From Isoetes taiwanensis (lineage: Eukaryota > Streptophyta > Lycopodiopsida > Isoetales > Isoetaceae): DNA of 64,000 nucleotides. The DNA is taken from assembly GCA_021234155.1 (NCBI GenBank), contig JAJEKV010000006.1, positions 1,300,001 to 1,364,000 on the forward strand, written 5' to 3'. The notes beneath the pieces are model-generated. The model did no database searches and was not told where the DNA came from. It saw only the letters and a list, made by a program, of their open reading frames with translations. Made by a program: the position numbers and the translations under genes. Shown piece by piece: positions 24,906-36,273 of the stretch (position 1 is the stretch's first letter; every line of letters begins with the position of its first letter).

Positions 24906-24909
24906 AAAA

Positions 24910-27900
24910 TTTGTAAGCTTGGAATCAAATGACCCGCTATCCATGACCATTGATTCTGGAGCTGAAAGAACAGTAATCAGTGTGCAAGAACTCATAGAGG
25001 AGATTAAAAAAACAGATATCCCATTTGTGCAGATGGAAAATGGCAGTTTACATCAAGTAAAAGGCCGTGGGAAGTTAGAATTATGCCATAATGGTGAGAG
25101 TACGGTATCTCTTAATATATGCTCTATGTACTTCAGGTATGTTGTTCAATTTGATTCCAGTTGCGGATTTAGTAGATGCTGGCTATAAAGTGAATTTTGA
25201 TGCACACATGTGAGATGGTGGGAAATGGAGGGAGTATAATAGCAAGAAGAAGAGGAAGGTTATATTGCTTAGATGGTCTTCCCAATATTGCCAGAGTAAG
25301 TCCAGCAGAATTATGGCATCTCAGACTTGGTCATGTAAATGACACTAAGGAATGTTGTTGTTTTCATGCGAGTCGCAGTGCAAGAATATCAGGATCATGA
25401 GCAAATATAAATTAGTAGATGGTATCCATGTCAATGTAGTTCTAGATGAGCATAGAGTTTGCCGAGGTTTATGCTTGGGAAGCAGTCCGGATAGTCTTTT
25501 AAACCTCGTTTTTCAAAAACTCTGGGCATTTTGAATTTAGTACATACTGATGTATGTGGTCCCATGCGTGTACAGAGCATGGGTAAGAAATTGTATTTTG
25601 CCACATTTATTGATGAATTCTCTAGAAGAACAAAGTGCTATTTTTTAAAGTCAAAGGACCAGACATTTCAAGCATTTCAGTTGTATTTAGTTGAATTTGA
25701 GCGTGAGACCTCTAGGCAACTGAAGCGCCTACGCTCCGATTTAGGGGGAGAATATATTTCTGGAAAATTTTTGCAGTTCTATCATAAGAAGGGCATTAGA
25801 CGTCAATTTACATATGGATATACTCCGCAACAAAATGGCATTACTGAGAGGAAGAACACGACGCTTATAGATGTAGCAAGATCTATGACGAAGCATGCAG
25901 GATTGCCAAATTATTTGTGGGTAGAAGCAGTGCAAGCAGTATATTACATTTAAAGTAAATTGCCTTCTGCTAGAATTAAAGGAAAAATACCTGAGGAGGT
26001 TTGGTCCGGAAGAAAGCAGTCAGTAGAGAGATTACGTGTGCATGGCTGTTTATCATATATGCATGTGCCCGAAGGATTGCGGTCTAAATTGGATGATCGA
26101 AGTGTGGAGACCTATCTTGTTGGTTATGAGGACCAAGGATACAGCTTATATGATCCTAAAACTAGAAAAGTTTATATAAGTCGAGACATAACTAAGTTTT
26201 ACAAGGATAAGATGATAACACAAAATATGGCACAGAAGAAAGAAGAAAGCCAATCATGGGCACCCATAGGTTGATTTGATGAAGATGATGATGATAGTGA
26301 TAGAGAAAAGGAAGAATATAAAACAAAGGTTGTTCCAGACGAAGAGGTTGAGGTTGTTCCAGTCCAAGAGATGGAAGAAAGTGATGGGAAAGAGCAACCA
26401 GAATGTGAAGCGGGAGAACTGGAGAATCGAAGTGAGTTTGGAAGAACAAACTGAAGAGAAAGCAATAGAATTAGAAGGTGTAAGATCAGAAGAGCTGGGG
26501 CTATGGAAGAAACTCGTACATATAGAAGTGATGCAGAAAGATTGAAGGAGAAGGTATCTTTTGACACTTCGAGGTTCGGAAGAAATGAGCACAGTAGGAG
26601 CACTTGTGAACGCAGACCACCATCATGATTTGAGGAGTATGAGTTAGGGGGGAACACTCAGAAGCAACGGCCCCTGTCTACGTTGTGTGTTATGGAACCT
26701 AAGACGTATTATGAAGCAGTCGAATCTCCAAATGCAGATAAGTGGAGAAAGGCCATGCATGAAGAACTTGAGTCATTCTGGCATACAGGTACCTATGATC
26801 TTATACCGTGTCCTAAGAAGCAAAACGTGGTAGGATGTAAGTGGATTTTCAAATTAAAGAAAGGACCTGACGGTAAAATCGAAAGGTACAAAGCAAGATT
26901 TGTGGCTCGTGGTTTTAACAAAAGTATGGTAAAGATTATCATGATACTTTTTCTCCTATTGTTAAGCTAACAAGTTTGTGAGCCTTAATTGCTTTAGCAG
27001 TAGAACATGATCCTGAACTGGATCATATGGATGTAAGGACGGCTTTTTTAAATGGAGATTTGAACGAAGAGATTTATATGGAGCAGCCCGTTGGTTTTGA
27101 GGAGCAAGGAAATAAAGTATGTAAACTGAAGGTTGCAGTATATGGACTTAAACAAACAGCAAGGCAGTGGTGTGCATGCATGAATGGGTTTTTATTATCT
27201 CAAGGTTTTGAAAAATTAGAAAGCGAGGGTAACTTGTATATAAAGAAAGTAGATGGAAAGTTTTGCATTATAGCTTTATATGTCGATGATTGTGTTATGA
27301 GTGCTAGTGATCGAAGATTTTTAGATGAGTGCAAAGATATTTTGAAAAATAGATTTCAAATGAGTGATCTTGGTAGTTTGAAAAAACTTTTGGGTATGGA
27401 AGTTCATAGAGATAGACAAGCAAGAAGATGCTAGATGATTTCTTTATGACTGAATGTAAACCAGTACCAACTCCTTTGGTGGTTAGTAAAAGGATCTGTA
27501 GAGATATGTCTCCTGTAACTAAGGAAGAAAAAAGAAAAGTGCAAAAGATACCATACAAGGAGCTTATTGGGAGTTTGCTCTATGTGAATGCCACAAGACC
27601 AGATATTGCATTTGCAGTGAATTTGTTAAGTCGATATTTGAATAATCCAGGTTGGGAACATTGGGTAGCTGCTAAACGGGTTCCTAGGTATCTGAAAGGT
27701 ACAATGCAGATTGGAACATATTATACTAAAAGTCATGATAAAAAGCTATACAGATGCAGATTGGGCAGGAGACTTGGATGAGTGCAAATCCACAAGGGAT
27801 ATCTGTGTAAACTTAACGGAACAATTATCTTATGGTGTAGCAAGAAACGGAATTGTGTGGCGATGCCTAGTGCAGGGCAGAATATGTATCTGCATCTTTA

Positions 27901-27960
27901 GCAAGTAGAGAAATAATTTGATTGAGGCGATTGTTATCCGAGCTGGAAGAAAAGTAGACT
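24910..27960 (+). pseudogene. Copia pol polyprotein remnant
   Basis: Protease: MTIDSGAERTVIS (~24940-24990). GAG-pre-integrase: LYCLDG...LWHLRLGHV (~25260-25340). Integrase core (25531-26270): HTDVCGP, LRSDLGGEY and NGITERKN supply the D, D and E. RT (~26690-27430): a KWRKAMHEEL start, VVGCKWIFKLK, DVRTAFLNGDL (Asp of motif A) and the YVDD loop at ~27285. RNase H side: ADWAGDLDECKST (~27750). Frames change repeatedly (for example at ~25190, ~25950, ~26275, ~26930, ~27430 and ~27770) and stops occur, so it cannot give a functional polyprotein. There is a spacer rich in Glu/Lys between integrase and RT. Confidence 0.85.
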
Positions 27961-27980
27961 TGCTCGATAAAGTTATTTTA

Positions 27981-29534
27981 TGACGTTCTAGGTATCTATA
28001 CGGTTTACATATGCATACCATGACACGTCACCAGTACATAGTGGGCCTAAGGGCCCAAGCGGGGGTTTGCCTATAATGAATTTTATTAGCTATGCTAATA
28101 AAACCAATGGATAATTATGGATTATAATGGTATAATTAATCTAATTAAGCCATTATGGTCTAATTAACTAATTGTCACCAATGAGGGGGTGCCACCTGGC
28201 CCAAATCGATTGGCCAGGAGGAACTTACCATCTTGGGGCAAGGAATAGGGGTCCTACCCCCCCAATTCATCCCAAATTCGAATTGGGATTGAAGAGGAGC
28301 AGCAAACCAGCAGTTTACACCTGTTTTTGCCAACACTTAACCACCAGCCTTGAACCTATATATGGATGCCTACCATGACCATGGCTCTAGCCAAGACACC
28401 GGTTAGTCAATAGATAACTTCTTTTCCGCTGACACTTCTTTGAATAGATGGAATGATTAAATGCTCTTTTGTAAGTTGTTCTGAATACTTGAATGGTATT
28501 TACATTAGTTCTTTCTGCTTCTTCCGTGTATTGGGGATTAAGGTAAGGGTAGAGACCTAAAAGCCTCTTAGTATTAGAGATGTCTCTAGCTAGATCCCTT
28601 AATACCCAATAATTGCGGCCTGTGCACAAGAGCCAACCTGGCTGTGGATGCTATGATGTGGTTCAGCATCAGACAACGAGTATGATGGTGAATCGGGGGT
28701 GGGGTCCTGCCTAGCGTGGCTACAGGACTCCTATAGTGTGCTAGGCTTATAGCCGGTCACTGTGTGTGGGCTGGGTATGGGTCTGACACTCTCTGGGCCG
28801 GAGGGCGTGAGTCATTGATGGCCGTCCTGGGCTCGAACGGGTTGGTGATCTGACCTTTAGATTTAGGGGAGTAAGTCGGGTACGGATGCGGGGGTCGCTG
28901 ATGCGGCACGTGTTCGCTGGCACACCTAGGGATCCGTCATGCTCGGGGAGGAGACGCCTCTCTGACCTGCCTCATCGGACCGGGGAGATGTAACCTGGAG
29001 TAGTCTCGAAGGTGATTCCTTGGGATTGCGTTTCTGGAGGGCTACAAGCACGTCATAGCATGATTCAAACTATTTGCAAAGTGTGCACAGGAGGGGCAGA
29101 TAGAGTGGACAACCCTAGCCATTGTCTTATGCTAGCCAACGCCATGTTATACTTCCGTCTGTTGATATCTTGAGGCCCTGGCCGTCAGTTGATTCCTTGG
29201 ATTCTGAGCCCGGGGTAGTGCCTTGCCATGGTGTTATTTCGTATTATTATGGATGTATTATCTTTTCCATGATGACGATGGATGGGCCACCCTTCGTGGT
29301 GGTATATTATTTTGCATGATGACTGTATGCTAATGTATATGTATGCTTCCGCTGTATAGGATTTCCCATAGAGGACGTGGGACGAATGACACCTCCGTGT
29401 TCCTCGCCCGGACACTTAGCCATCCCAAGTGGTCCGAGTATGACGGAGGGCCTTGCCATGGTGATGTAGTCGATATGGGAGGGGAATTCCCGTATTTATA
29501 TGATGGGAGCATCGTACAGATTCTGGGAGCATCA
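27981..29534 (+). repeat. Long LTR (1.55 kb) of a second element
   Basis: It begins TGACGTTCTAGG and ends GGGAGCATCA, followed by a PBS. It contains a TATA-like tatatatgg at ~28360 and a GC-rich block at ~28620-29480. Only its first part resembles the Copia LTR at 24212. A PBS directly behind it means it sits in the position of a 5' LTR of another element, whose internal region is lost after ~29650. It may be a recombination product between related elements. Confidence 0.55.
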
Positions 29535-29537
29535 GAG

Positions 29538-29549
29538 TGGTATCAGAGC
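29538..29549 (+). promoter_or_regulatory. Second primer-binding site
   Basis: TGGTATCAGAGC lies three bases after the LTR-like end at 29534. It marks the start of an internal region that is not followed by recognisable gag or pol. Confidence 0.75.
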
Positions 29550-29913
29550 ATGGTTTTGGTGGACCAAAATTGTTGCACTGGCCATAGTCTAACTCGTTAG
29601 TTGACGATACGAAATCCTAGGTTAGAGCGTTCCAACTCTGTAGTTAGTATCTTAGTTGGCCTAGTTATGGGAGGAATGACCTAGCTATGGAGAAAAGTCT
29701 ATCAGTGCTATTCCAAACTATGATTATTCTGAGGAAACACATTGGTAAGTAAATCTCTCTTTAAAGTGGAGCTTTATTTATTTGCAAATTGTTGTAAGTG
29801 GCATGCAATAGATGTACAAAACAAAGAAATAAAAATGCATAAAATGCCAAGAGTTTAAATTGAAGAGATTAGAGTTCATCTCTCTATTGTTAACCTTGTT
29901 GTTGTATCTCCAC
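29550..29913. other. Short remnant after the second PBS, then intergenic
   Basis: No coding is recognised. The first ~100 bases may be leader sequence of the element that owned the 27981-29534 LTR. Confidence 0.45.
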
Positions 29914-29930
29914 GTCTATAACAGTTAGTT

Positions 29931-31786
29931 TTTTTTTTTTTTTTTTGAAGAACTGTGTCATCAATATATTAAAAGAATGGTAATATTACAAAGCAAGTGA
30001 GGAGGAAGGAGAACTTCCCCAAAGAGACAGCGATACCTCGACACTCCACAACAAACTCACAGAAAAATTGCAACTCTACTGCTGTACAAACTGACCATTA
30101 CCATCTACAACACCCAAGAAGTCCCGCCAAATGGCAAACTTTCGCTCTACTAATCCCGGATACCAGAAAGCTTTGAAATAGCTTGTACCTGAGTCGAGGA
30201 ATCAGAGAGGCCGCAGTTTTTGAATCCCCCTGAGAAAGATCCACAAGCGCCGCCGCTTCCAAATCAGCCACACCAACCAAGCCCGCATACGGATGCAAGG
30301 CTTGTTGTCGTGAAGAGCCGCCAAGCACCGGGATACACATGAAGCAAAGAATCTGGCGGCTAGTCAATCTCACACAAAGCAGAGCCCTAACCCAATCGAG
30401 GCACGCAAATGAGGGCATAAAACCGGACAATGCTCCACGGTCTCGCGATGAAGGCCACAACAAAGGCGAGAGAGGGCTCACATCCAAAAGCCTAAAGCCC
30501 GACTCACAAGGGCATTCACCCGATACTGGCCGGTGCACCACTGCCCGCCACGAAGCACCCTAACCGCCGGTGGGGAAGTGAGCTCCATGTCTACGCCCAA
30601 ACCGAAAGTGCCATCGAGAACCCGAAAGCTACAAAGACCACTTGCACGAAGGGGCGTGTGTCATGAATAGCCAACACCGGTAACAAGACCGCACAAAATA
30701 AGAAGACACAATATCCGGATGAACCTTCCAAACCGCACCACCACATCATCCTGAGGGACTATATAGGTATGTGTAGCGGAATACTCCCCGCCACTTGTTT
30801 CCAGATAGCCCGGTCACTGCCCCTCAGGCAAAAGCGAGCTCGAAAGAACTCCCACAAAGCTAGCTGACACCCCAATACCAATCCTCCAAGATGAGCACTG
30901 AGAGCTTCGCCTCCAGCGAACTCAAGCCAGAGCATGCACGATGGCGACCCAAGGGCAAGTCGCGCCAAGGGGTAGAGGAACCCACAAGAAAGGAGAAGAG
31001 TGGTGATAAACTGAGGCATAATCTAGCTAGAAGAGCACACGCACATGATCCCAAGCCCGCAACACCCCCGTGAAAAAAGGGGATGCATGTGGGAAAGGCC
31101 GGAGACCATACAACGGTGCGGGGGCAACTCCACATGCACAGACGGCTTCCCAAACGCCACACAATGGCGAAGAGACCGCAACAACAGTGCCGCACCAGGA
31201 GAAGATGCTCCATCCTGCAGAATGCTTCAAACAAACTTGGAGACCAACACCTTACTATGCAAAGTGCCAAATCCGAATGGCCAAGCCCCCATCCCTCTGG
31301 GTGAGGAGACACTTCCACCAAGCCACTTTAACAACCGCCCCTTCATCATCCCTGCCCCACACAAAATTTTGAACAATCTTATCCAAAGCACTCAGATCTT
31401 ACCCTCGAGAGCTAACATCGAGATGTTTGTATACACATGAGTGCTACAAAAGTCTTCGACTTGGCAATAGTGATCCTACACGCCATGGACAACTTGCTAC
31501 CCTTCCACCAATTGAGGTGTTTCTGCAACCCCTGCAAAATCTCATCCCACACCATCCCCATGGAAACATCCCCTCCAAAGGGAATACCCAACAGCTTAGT
31601 ACACACATTACCTGGAAGCACCTTCCAAGGGAATAGAGCCAAACAAGGGGGAGGCGGAGTCAGCTGGGCCCATAATGCGGAGCACTTACCCCAATTCAGA
31701 AGAATGATCGAGGCCAAGGAGAAAGTATCCAGCAAACCCTTCACAATCCGCAAATTCCTCTCTTCTGCCACCAAGAAGAGGAACGT
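29931..31786 (-). mobile_element. 5'-truncated LINE insertion with a 17-bp target duplication
   Basis: The sequence gtctataacagttagtt occurs at 29914-29930 and, identically, at 31787-31803. Between the copies lies DNA that on the minus strand starts inside a reverse transcriptase and ends in ~16 A (T at 29931-29946). The first coding part (31774-31412) reads LVAEERNLRIVKGLL, LNWGKCSALW, KLLGIPFG and HLNWWKGSKLSMACR, the region just after the RT catalytic loop of plant LINEs. The rest (31.3-30.1 kb) is a run of short frames with stops. It is GC-richer than its surroundings, as expected for inserted foreign sequence. Confidence 0.9.
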
Positions 31787-31850
31787 GTCTATAACAGTTA
31801 GTTGCCTTTAAGTTAATAGACATTTGGCATACAAATCATGAACCATATTT

Positions 31851-32180
31851 GGGCAAGCCATGTGAAGCAAGTATGATCATTTTTTTTGCAAAAAATGGCC
31901 TTCAAAACCTAGCCTTCATCTAGAATGAGCAACATAAACTGCAAAAATCATTGCCATACCTGAAACAATATTTTGGCAGACTATGTGAACCATACAGAAC
32001 AGGGCCTTTAGAGTAGAGCCTTCATCTAGTATGAGCAATATAAACTGCAAAAAGCATTGCCATACCTTGGCACGCGCCATGTGAAGCAAATATGGTCATT
32101 TTCTTGCTGAAAAGGGTCTTCAGAACAGAGCCTTCATCTAATATGAACAAAATAAATTGCAAAAAGCATTGCCACACCTG
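31851..32180. repeat. Three-copy tandem repeat, unit ~95-125 bp
   Basis: Each copy contains (g)ccatgtgaagcaa or actatgtgaacca, agccttcatcta(g/a)(a/t)atga, and aa(a/t)tgcaaaaa(t/g)cattgcca(t/c)acct. Non-coding. It lies just outside the LINE target duplication. Confidence 0.8.
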
Positions 32181-32739
32181 ATTGTAGGAAATTAAATCTT
32201 GATGCAGTTGTTAAATTTATCATTTCTTGTTTGCTTTTTGTTTCCAGAAAGACTAAACATAGGTTCTTTAGTGCTGGCTATCACAATTGCTAGAACTGGG
32301 GATCACAAACTCTCCATGCTAATGTAGCAAACTCGAGAAGTCCCTTGGTTCCTCCCACAAAATCAAAGCAATCAAAAGAAGAGTAGAGAATTTACAGTTC
32401 TTGGGGTTTGCAACAAAGAAAATCAATTCTTAGCCTGCTGCAAATTTGAGCCATTTAAAAGGATTTACTTCAACCATTGCTTCTAAAACATATGCTTCAG
32501 CGCATGCACAAAGACATGTATCTAGGCCTGGCCAATTTGCATATAACCTTGATCAATCCTGACCGACCAGAACCCAGTAAACACAGAACTAAAAGCAGAA
32601 TCATCTGGCTGTTACATGAGATGTATAATATAATTCTTCTAGGTTCCAAGGGCGTATTCTTGATTCCTGATAAATCAATGAGGTGCACTTCAGTCTGGAA
32701 CTTTTGTTAAAGGAAAATGCCTGCAGATAAGTCTACGCA

Positions 32740-32887
32740 GCAACAGGAATGCAAAAATTGGACAGCTGGTGTTTGAGATGTGATCAATAAAACGTTGAAA
32801 CCTCTCTTTCTTTTGTTTTCTAAGGTCCTCGAGCTCTGGACTAAGGGCTTTAAGTTGCTCTTTGAGTGATGCACCTCTCATATCAGG
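32740..32887 (-). pseudogene. MAP65/ASE1-like exon fragment
   Basis: Behind a good 3' splice site (tttttgcag, ending at 32888) the minus strand reads an exon-like segment containing SLKEQLKALSPELEDLRKQK followed by KERFQRFID. In plant microtubule-associated MAP65 proteins a segment of this kind (LKEQL...LxPxLExLxxxKxER) follows an early intron. After FID the frame leaves the expected sequence and no further MAP65 exon is seen nearby, so this is a fragment, not a gene. The identification is from recall of the family, without a search. Confidence 0.5.
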
Positions 32888-33367
32888 CTGCAAAAACAGA
32901 GCATGCATGTGAGTTAAGAACAAATGTTTTGTTCAAGGCAGAAAGAACAACAGAGAAGAAGCATGCGTATAAGACAAAGGAGAAGAAATGTGCTTATGAA
33001 GACTTGTGCATGTTTTGTTAAGGTGGAGCTAGAAGAAGAGAAGAAGTATCACTCTTGGACGAACTGGGTGATTTCCTAGAGAGGCAATGTTTTTACATAT
33101 CTCTCCTTGCATTAGATGACTACAAATGCTATGAAATGAAGAGGCATAGCTCCATATGCCGTAAAACAACAATCACATCAAAGCCAATCTTGAATATCTG
33201 AAAGGCAAAACTTGTCGATGAGGAGGCATTTCTTACTTGTTTGACTTGACATATAAATAATGGTTGTTGACAAATTAGAAACTGAAGATTAACAATATAT
33301 CTAGAGGAATAGAATCATGAAATTCTCCATTGACAATATACAATTTGCCTAGATAGAATGAGCTTAC

Positions 33368-33442
33368 TGTTAGATTTAGGACTTGAACTATCGAATTCTT
33401 GCTGCTGAGTGGTTTCTTCAATGCTTTTACAACATCCCTTGC
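33368..33442 (-). pseudogene. VHS-domain exon fragment (TOM1-like/TOL type)
   Basis: A 25-codon segment bounded by a 3' splice site (aaaacatgcag, ending at 33443) and a 5' splice site (aca followed by gtaagc at 33367) reads ARDVVKALKKPLSSKNSIVQ then VLNLT. This matches the VHS-domain helix region of TOL (TOM1-like ubiquitin-binding) proteins, where AKDVVKxxKKRL...KVQLLALT forms a complete exon. No neighbouring VHS or GAT exon is found on either side, so I infer an isolated captured or relict exon. Confidence 0.55.
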
Positions 33443-35222
33443 CTGCATGTTTTAATTGAAACAAAAAAATTATATTCTTACGGACGGTTGTATTGGAAGC
33501 CATCACTTGTAGGCATGGCAGTATTTCTACCTCGGAGTTTCTCGACCCGTGCTCTCCTCCAGCAACCTGTTGTTGCAACCCTATTAATACAAAGATTTCA
33601 AATAAGAATTGGCAATCGAATGTATCATCTTGCTTACATAAACAGAGAGAACCATAGAATTCTACAGATGCTATGGTGACAAAAGTTACAGAAATACCTC
33701 CACTCCTCACATGCATAGGATTCTTGGAACCAAAATCGGCCAAATTGGTTCACTGTTGGAGTAGTACTAAATCAGCCTCTCAGCAAAAATGAGGTTGCAT
33801 GAGAAAAGGACCGACAGAAAAACATGGGAGATCTGCATTCTTCAACGTGTCGAGTTCCACTATGTCCTGGCTTGAGCCCTTGTCGGTGAAAGCATTCGAC
33901 TATCTAGCACCAGCACCAGCAGAGTTCGCAGGAGAAGAAGCCAGGCTTGCCTCTTCTGCCATCACAATGCCTTGGTCTTTTGCTCCTGCGAGAGTTATGA
34001 TCGAGATTGCCAAATCTTGGCCATGGGATAAGTGGATAAACCTCAGCCGTTGGATCTAGGGTGTGATCTACGACACTAAAACATTATAATATATAGTTAG
34101 GATCTTCCAATTTAAGGCAAATTTAATATGCAATAGAAAGAAAAAGGGAAAAGAAAGGAAAAGGAAAAAGCAATAACTACTTTTTACTTCCACAGTCATG
34201 TGTCTCTTGTTACTTCATTTTCTGCTAGATCAATGCACCACAACAATGGTTTCTACTTCAATTTTTTACTGCATTCATGCATGCTTTCAATCAGATTCCT
34301 CAACAACAAACCTAAGCTCAAAACATCTGAGGCTGCCAACAATGCACAAATACTTCACTTACTGACAACTCAATTCGTTTCTAACATTATCTTAACCAGC
34401 TCACATTGCAGATGATGTTCCTAACTCAGCAGATCCATCTTGTTGCATCTATTTCTATTAAGCGGGGTACCAAACAGCAGATTTTTTCATTTTTGCCTTA
34501 AAGACCCGTCCTCAGCATAAGCCTTATCTATGTTCGATTTTACACTTCCACTTACTGGTCTATAACCAACAATCACTTATGATGGATAATGCTTGGATTA
34601 TAATACCAGTTTTCACATAGCCCGCATTAAAGCTGTGAGTATAGAATTAGATAGCCTACCCCTTGACCATCACAAACAAGCATTTCGTCCACCCACGTCT
34701 GGCAGAAAAGTATTCATTCTTCTTGTAGACCTAAGTAGTTCCACAAATGACACTACTGGTTCGGACGACCATAATTTTTGACAGTGTCTGCTAGGCATAC
34801 TGCATCGACATACGGCCTTGAATAGTAATGGTTGGATATGTAGCGGCTAAAAGTTGAAAAAGGGGTTCAAGAACAAACAGGACCACTAACTTCAACTTAC
34901 ATAAAGCTTTTTGCTGCAAGAATAACCACGAATAGGAACTGTAAAATGTATAAACACGAAATCTATATGATTACATAATACAAGAACGTGTAATGACAGT
35001 ATGTTTTTTATTTACATCAAAGTAAAAAACAAAGGATTCAAGTATCCATATAATACACTAAGGTACTGCTAATCTTGGGCTATTCCTCCCATTCAGTTTT
35101 GGCTGCAGCATACCATCAGATGTACTTGAATTCTCAACAAATATGCCTTTTCCATAAAATGCCATGGAGAATTGTGATGAAAAAATGGGTGAAAATCTAA
35201 GTGTACATCCGTTCAAGCAGTC
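33443..35222. other. Intergenic region between exon fragments
   Basis: No supported gene. Short frames on both strands (for example 33799-34059 plus and 34593-34781 plus) have no motif I recognise. An A/G-rich run lies at 34130-34170. Confidence 0.45.
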
Positions 35223-35615
35223 TCATTTCTTGTGTGTTCCACCCCTTAGCCTTTCAAGCTTTTCTAGCCATTTAGCATGATAGCCTGTGCCTTTACATTC
35301 CTGACAGTGTACCGAATCCTGATAACAATAAAAACACACATGAACATGCCATATCGGCAGTTTATGCCTTCGATATACTATAGAATGAGAAGATGTTTTA
35401 AGAATCCATTCAGTTCAACTACATCTACTGGAGTAAGAGCATATGCATAGCCTAGCAAAACTTACCCGACCAGAACAGATGTGACATCTTGTGTTCCGAG
35501 AAGGGACTTCACAGAGCATGTTGTCTTCCAATATGAAGAAACCTGTTCCTTTGCACCAAGGACACTCTATTTCACCTTTTGCTTGGCAGGTTGTACATGG
35601 TACTGGTTTAGGTTG
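35223..35615 (-). CDS. DnaJ-type cysteine-rich zinc-finger protein, last two exons
   Basis: Two exons on the minus strand fit together. The exon at 35615-35466 (50 codons, phase 0) is followed by an intron at 35465-35319 and the exon at 35318-35223, ending in a stop. They encode four CxxCx(G/K)x(G)-type repeats: CTTCQAKG, CPWCKGTG, CHICSGR and CQECKGTG, then a short basic tail KWLEKLERLRGG. This is the zinc-binding domain of small DnaJ-like, J-domain-less plant proteins (BSD2/LQY1 class), many of which act in the plastid on protein folding. The upstream exon(s), which should encode a transit peptide, are not identified; 35616-36300 holds candidates but no clear frame. It may be an intact gene or, like its neighbours, a fragment. 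Confidence 0.65.
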
Positions 35616-35782
35616 CTGGATCAATTTTGAAGAAAATTATCAGCAAGTCTATAAACCAAAGGTTGTTAATAATTGTAGATCATTTATTGTGCTCACACTA
35701 TAAAAGGATATGCATATATTCAGTGAGATGTCGAAGCTCTGTGATATATCAATTGTGTGAGCAATGTGAAGTTTACACTACC

Positions 35783-35900
35783 ACGCCTAAAGTCAAATCA
35801 TCAAAAGAAACATTACCACACCTAAAGTCAAATCATCAAAAGGAACATCATGATGACTTTTTGTCAAACCTCAAAGGACCATCATGATGACTTTTTGTCA
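35783..35900. repeat. Two overlapping short tandem duplications
   Basis: cctaaagtcaaatcatcaaa occurs twice (~36-bp spacing), and catcatgatgactttttgtc occurs twice (~37-bp spacing) immediately after. Both lie in the non-coding region upstream of the DnaJ-like exons. Confidence 0.85.
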
Positions 35901-36147
35901 GATCCCATTTTTCTTTCTAGGGGTTCTTTTGCATGAATCCTTACTCGTACTTCAACTTCAGATCAAATTATAATGCTTAGCATCTGGCAATGCTGCATTG
36001 AATATAGAAGCATTCTCCATTTTAACAGCATCAAACTCGTTTTCAAGATGCTGAGTTTCTGAAGTTTTAATACACATCAGAAACAAAGAATAAGCAGGGC
36101 ATGTGCCTTTACTGCATCTTGAGTTGCCACTGACATCAAAAGCAAAA

Positions 36148-36273
36148 TTATGGACCGTAGGCATGAAGATGCTTTGAATTTTGGTTAGAGACCATGAGCC
36201 ATGCAGGCTGGCCATCGAACTCACAAATCGCATCAACATGAGCAGTATCCTCTACGTTCCCATCTTTATCGGA
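36148..36273 (-). pseudogene. Possible DUF1308 (UPF0415-like) exon fragment
   Basis: The minus strand reads VDAICEFDGQPAWLMVSNQN within an otherwise open 40-codon stretch. It resembles the segment VDxxxEFxGxxAWxxVSxRN of plant DUF1308 proteins as I recall it. No other part of that family is seen. An overlapping frame starting MASLHGSW is open too, so the coding frame is not certain. Confidence 0.3.

Larger units (their letters stand above)
24212..27980 (+). mobile_element. Copia-type LTR retrotransposon, gag-less and decayed
   Basis: The order is LTR, PBS, protease, integrase, reverse transcriptase, RNase H, then an LTR-like start at 27981. Integrase before RT defines the Copia superfamily. 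The protease motif begins only ~40 bases after the PBS, so the gag region is missing. No good polypurine tract is seen before 27981, and the sequence there is not a faithful copy of the left LTR, so the right end of this element is uncertain. Confidence 0.85.

Noticed and set aside
26199-26657. Ser/Leu-rich minus-strand frames
   Set aside because: Antisense of the Glu/Lys-rich spacer between integrase and RT of the Copia element.
30098-31321. Several 100-150-codon open frames on both strands
   Set aside because: They lie in the body of the truncated, GC-rich LINE insertion and are fragments or shadows of its decayed ORF2.
35958-36239. Minus-strand frame starting MASLHGSW that could be a plastid transit peptide for the DnaJ-like exons
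   Set aside because: It overlaps, in another frame, a stretch resembling DUF1308, ends in a stop before any good splice donor, and does not join in phase with the exon at 35615.
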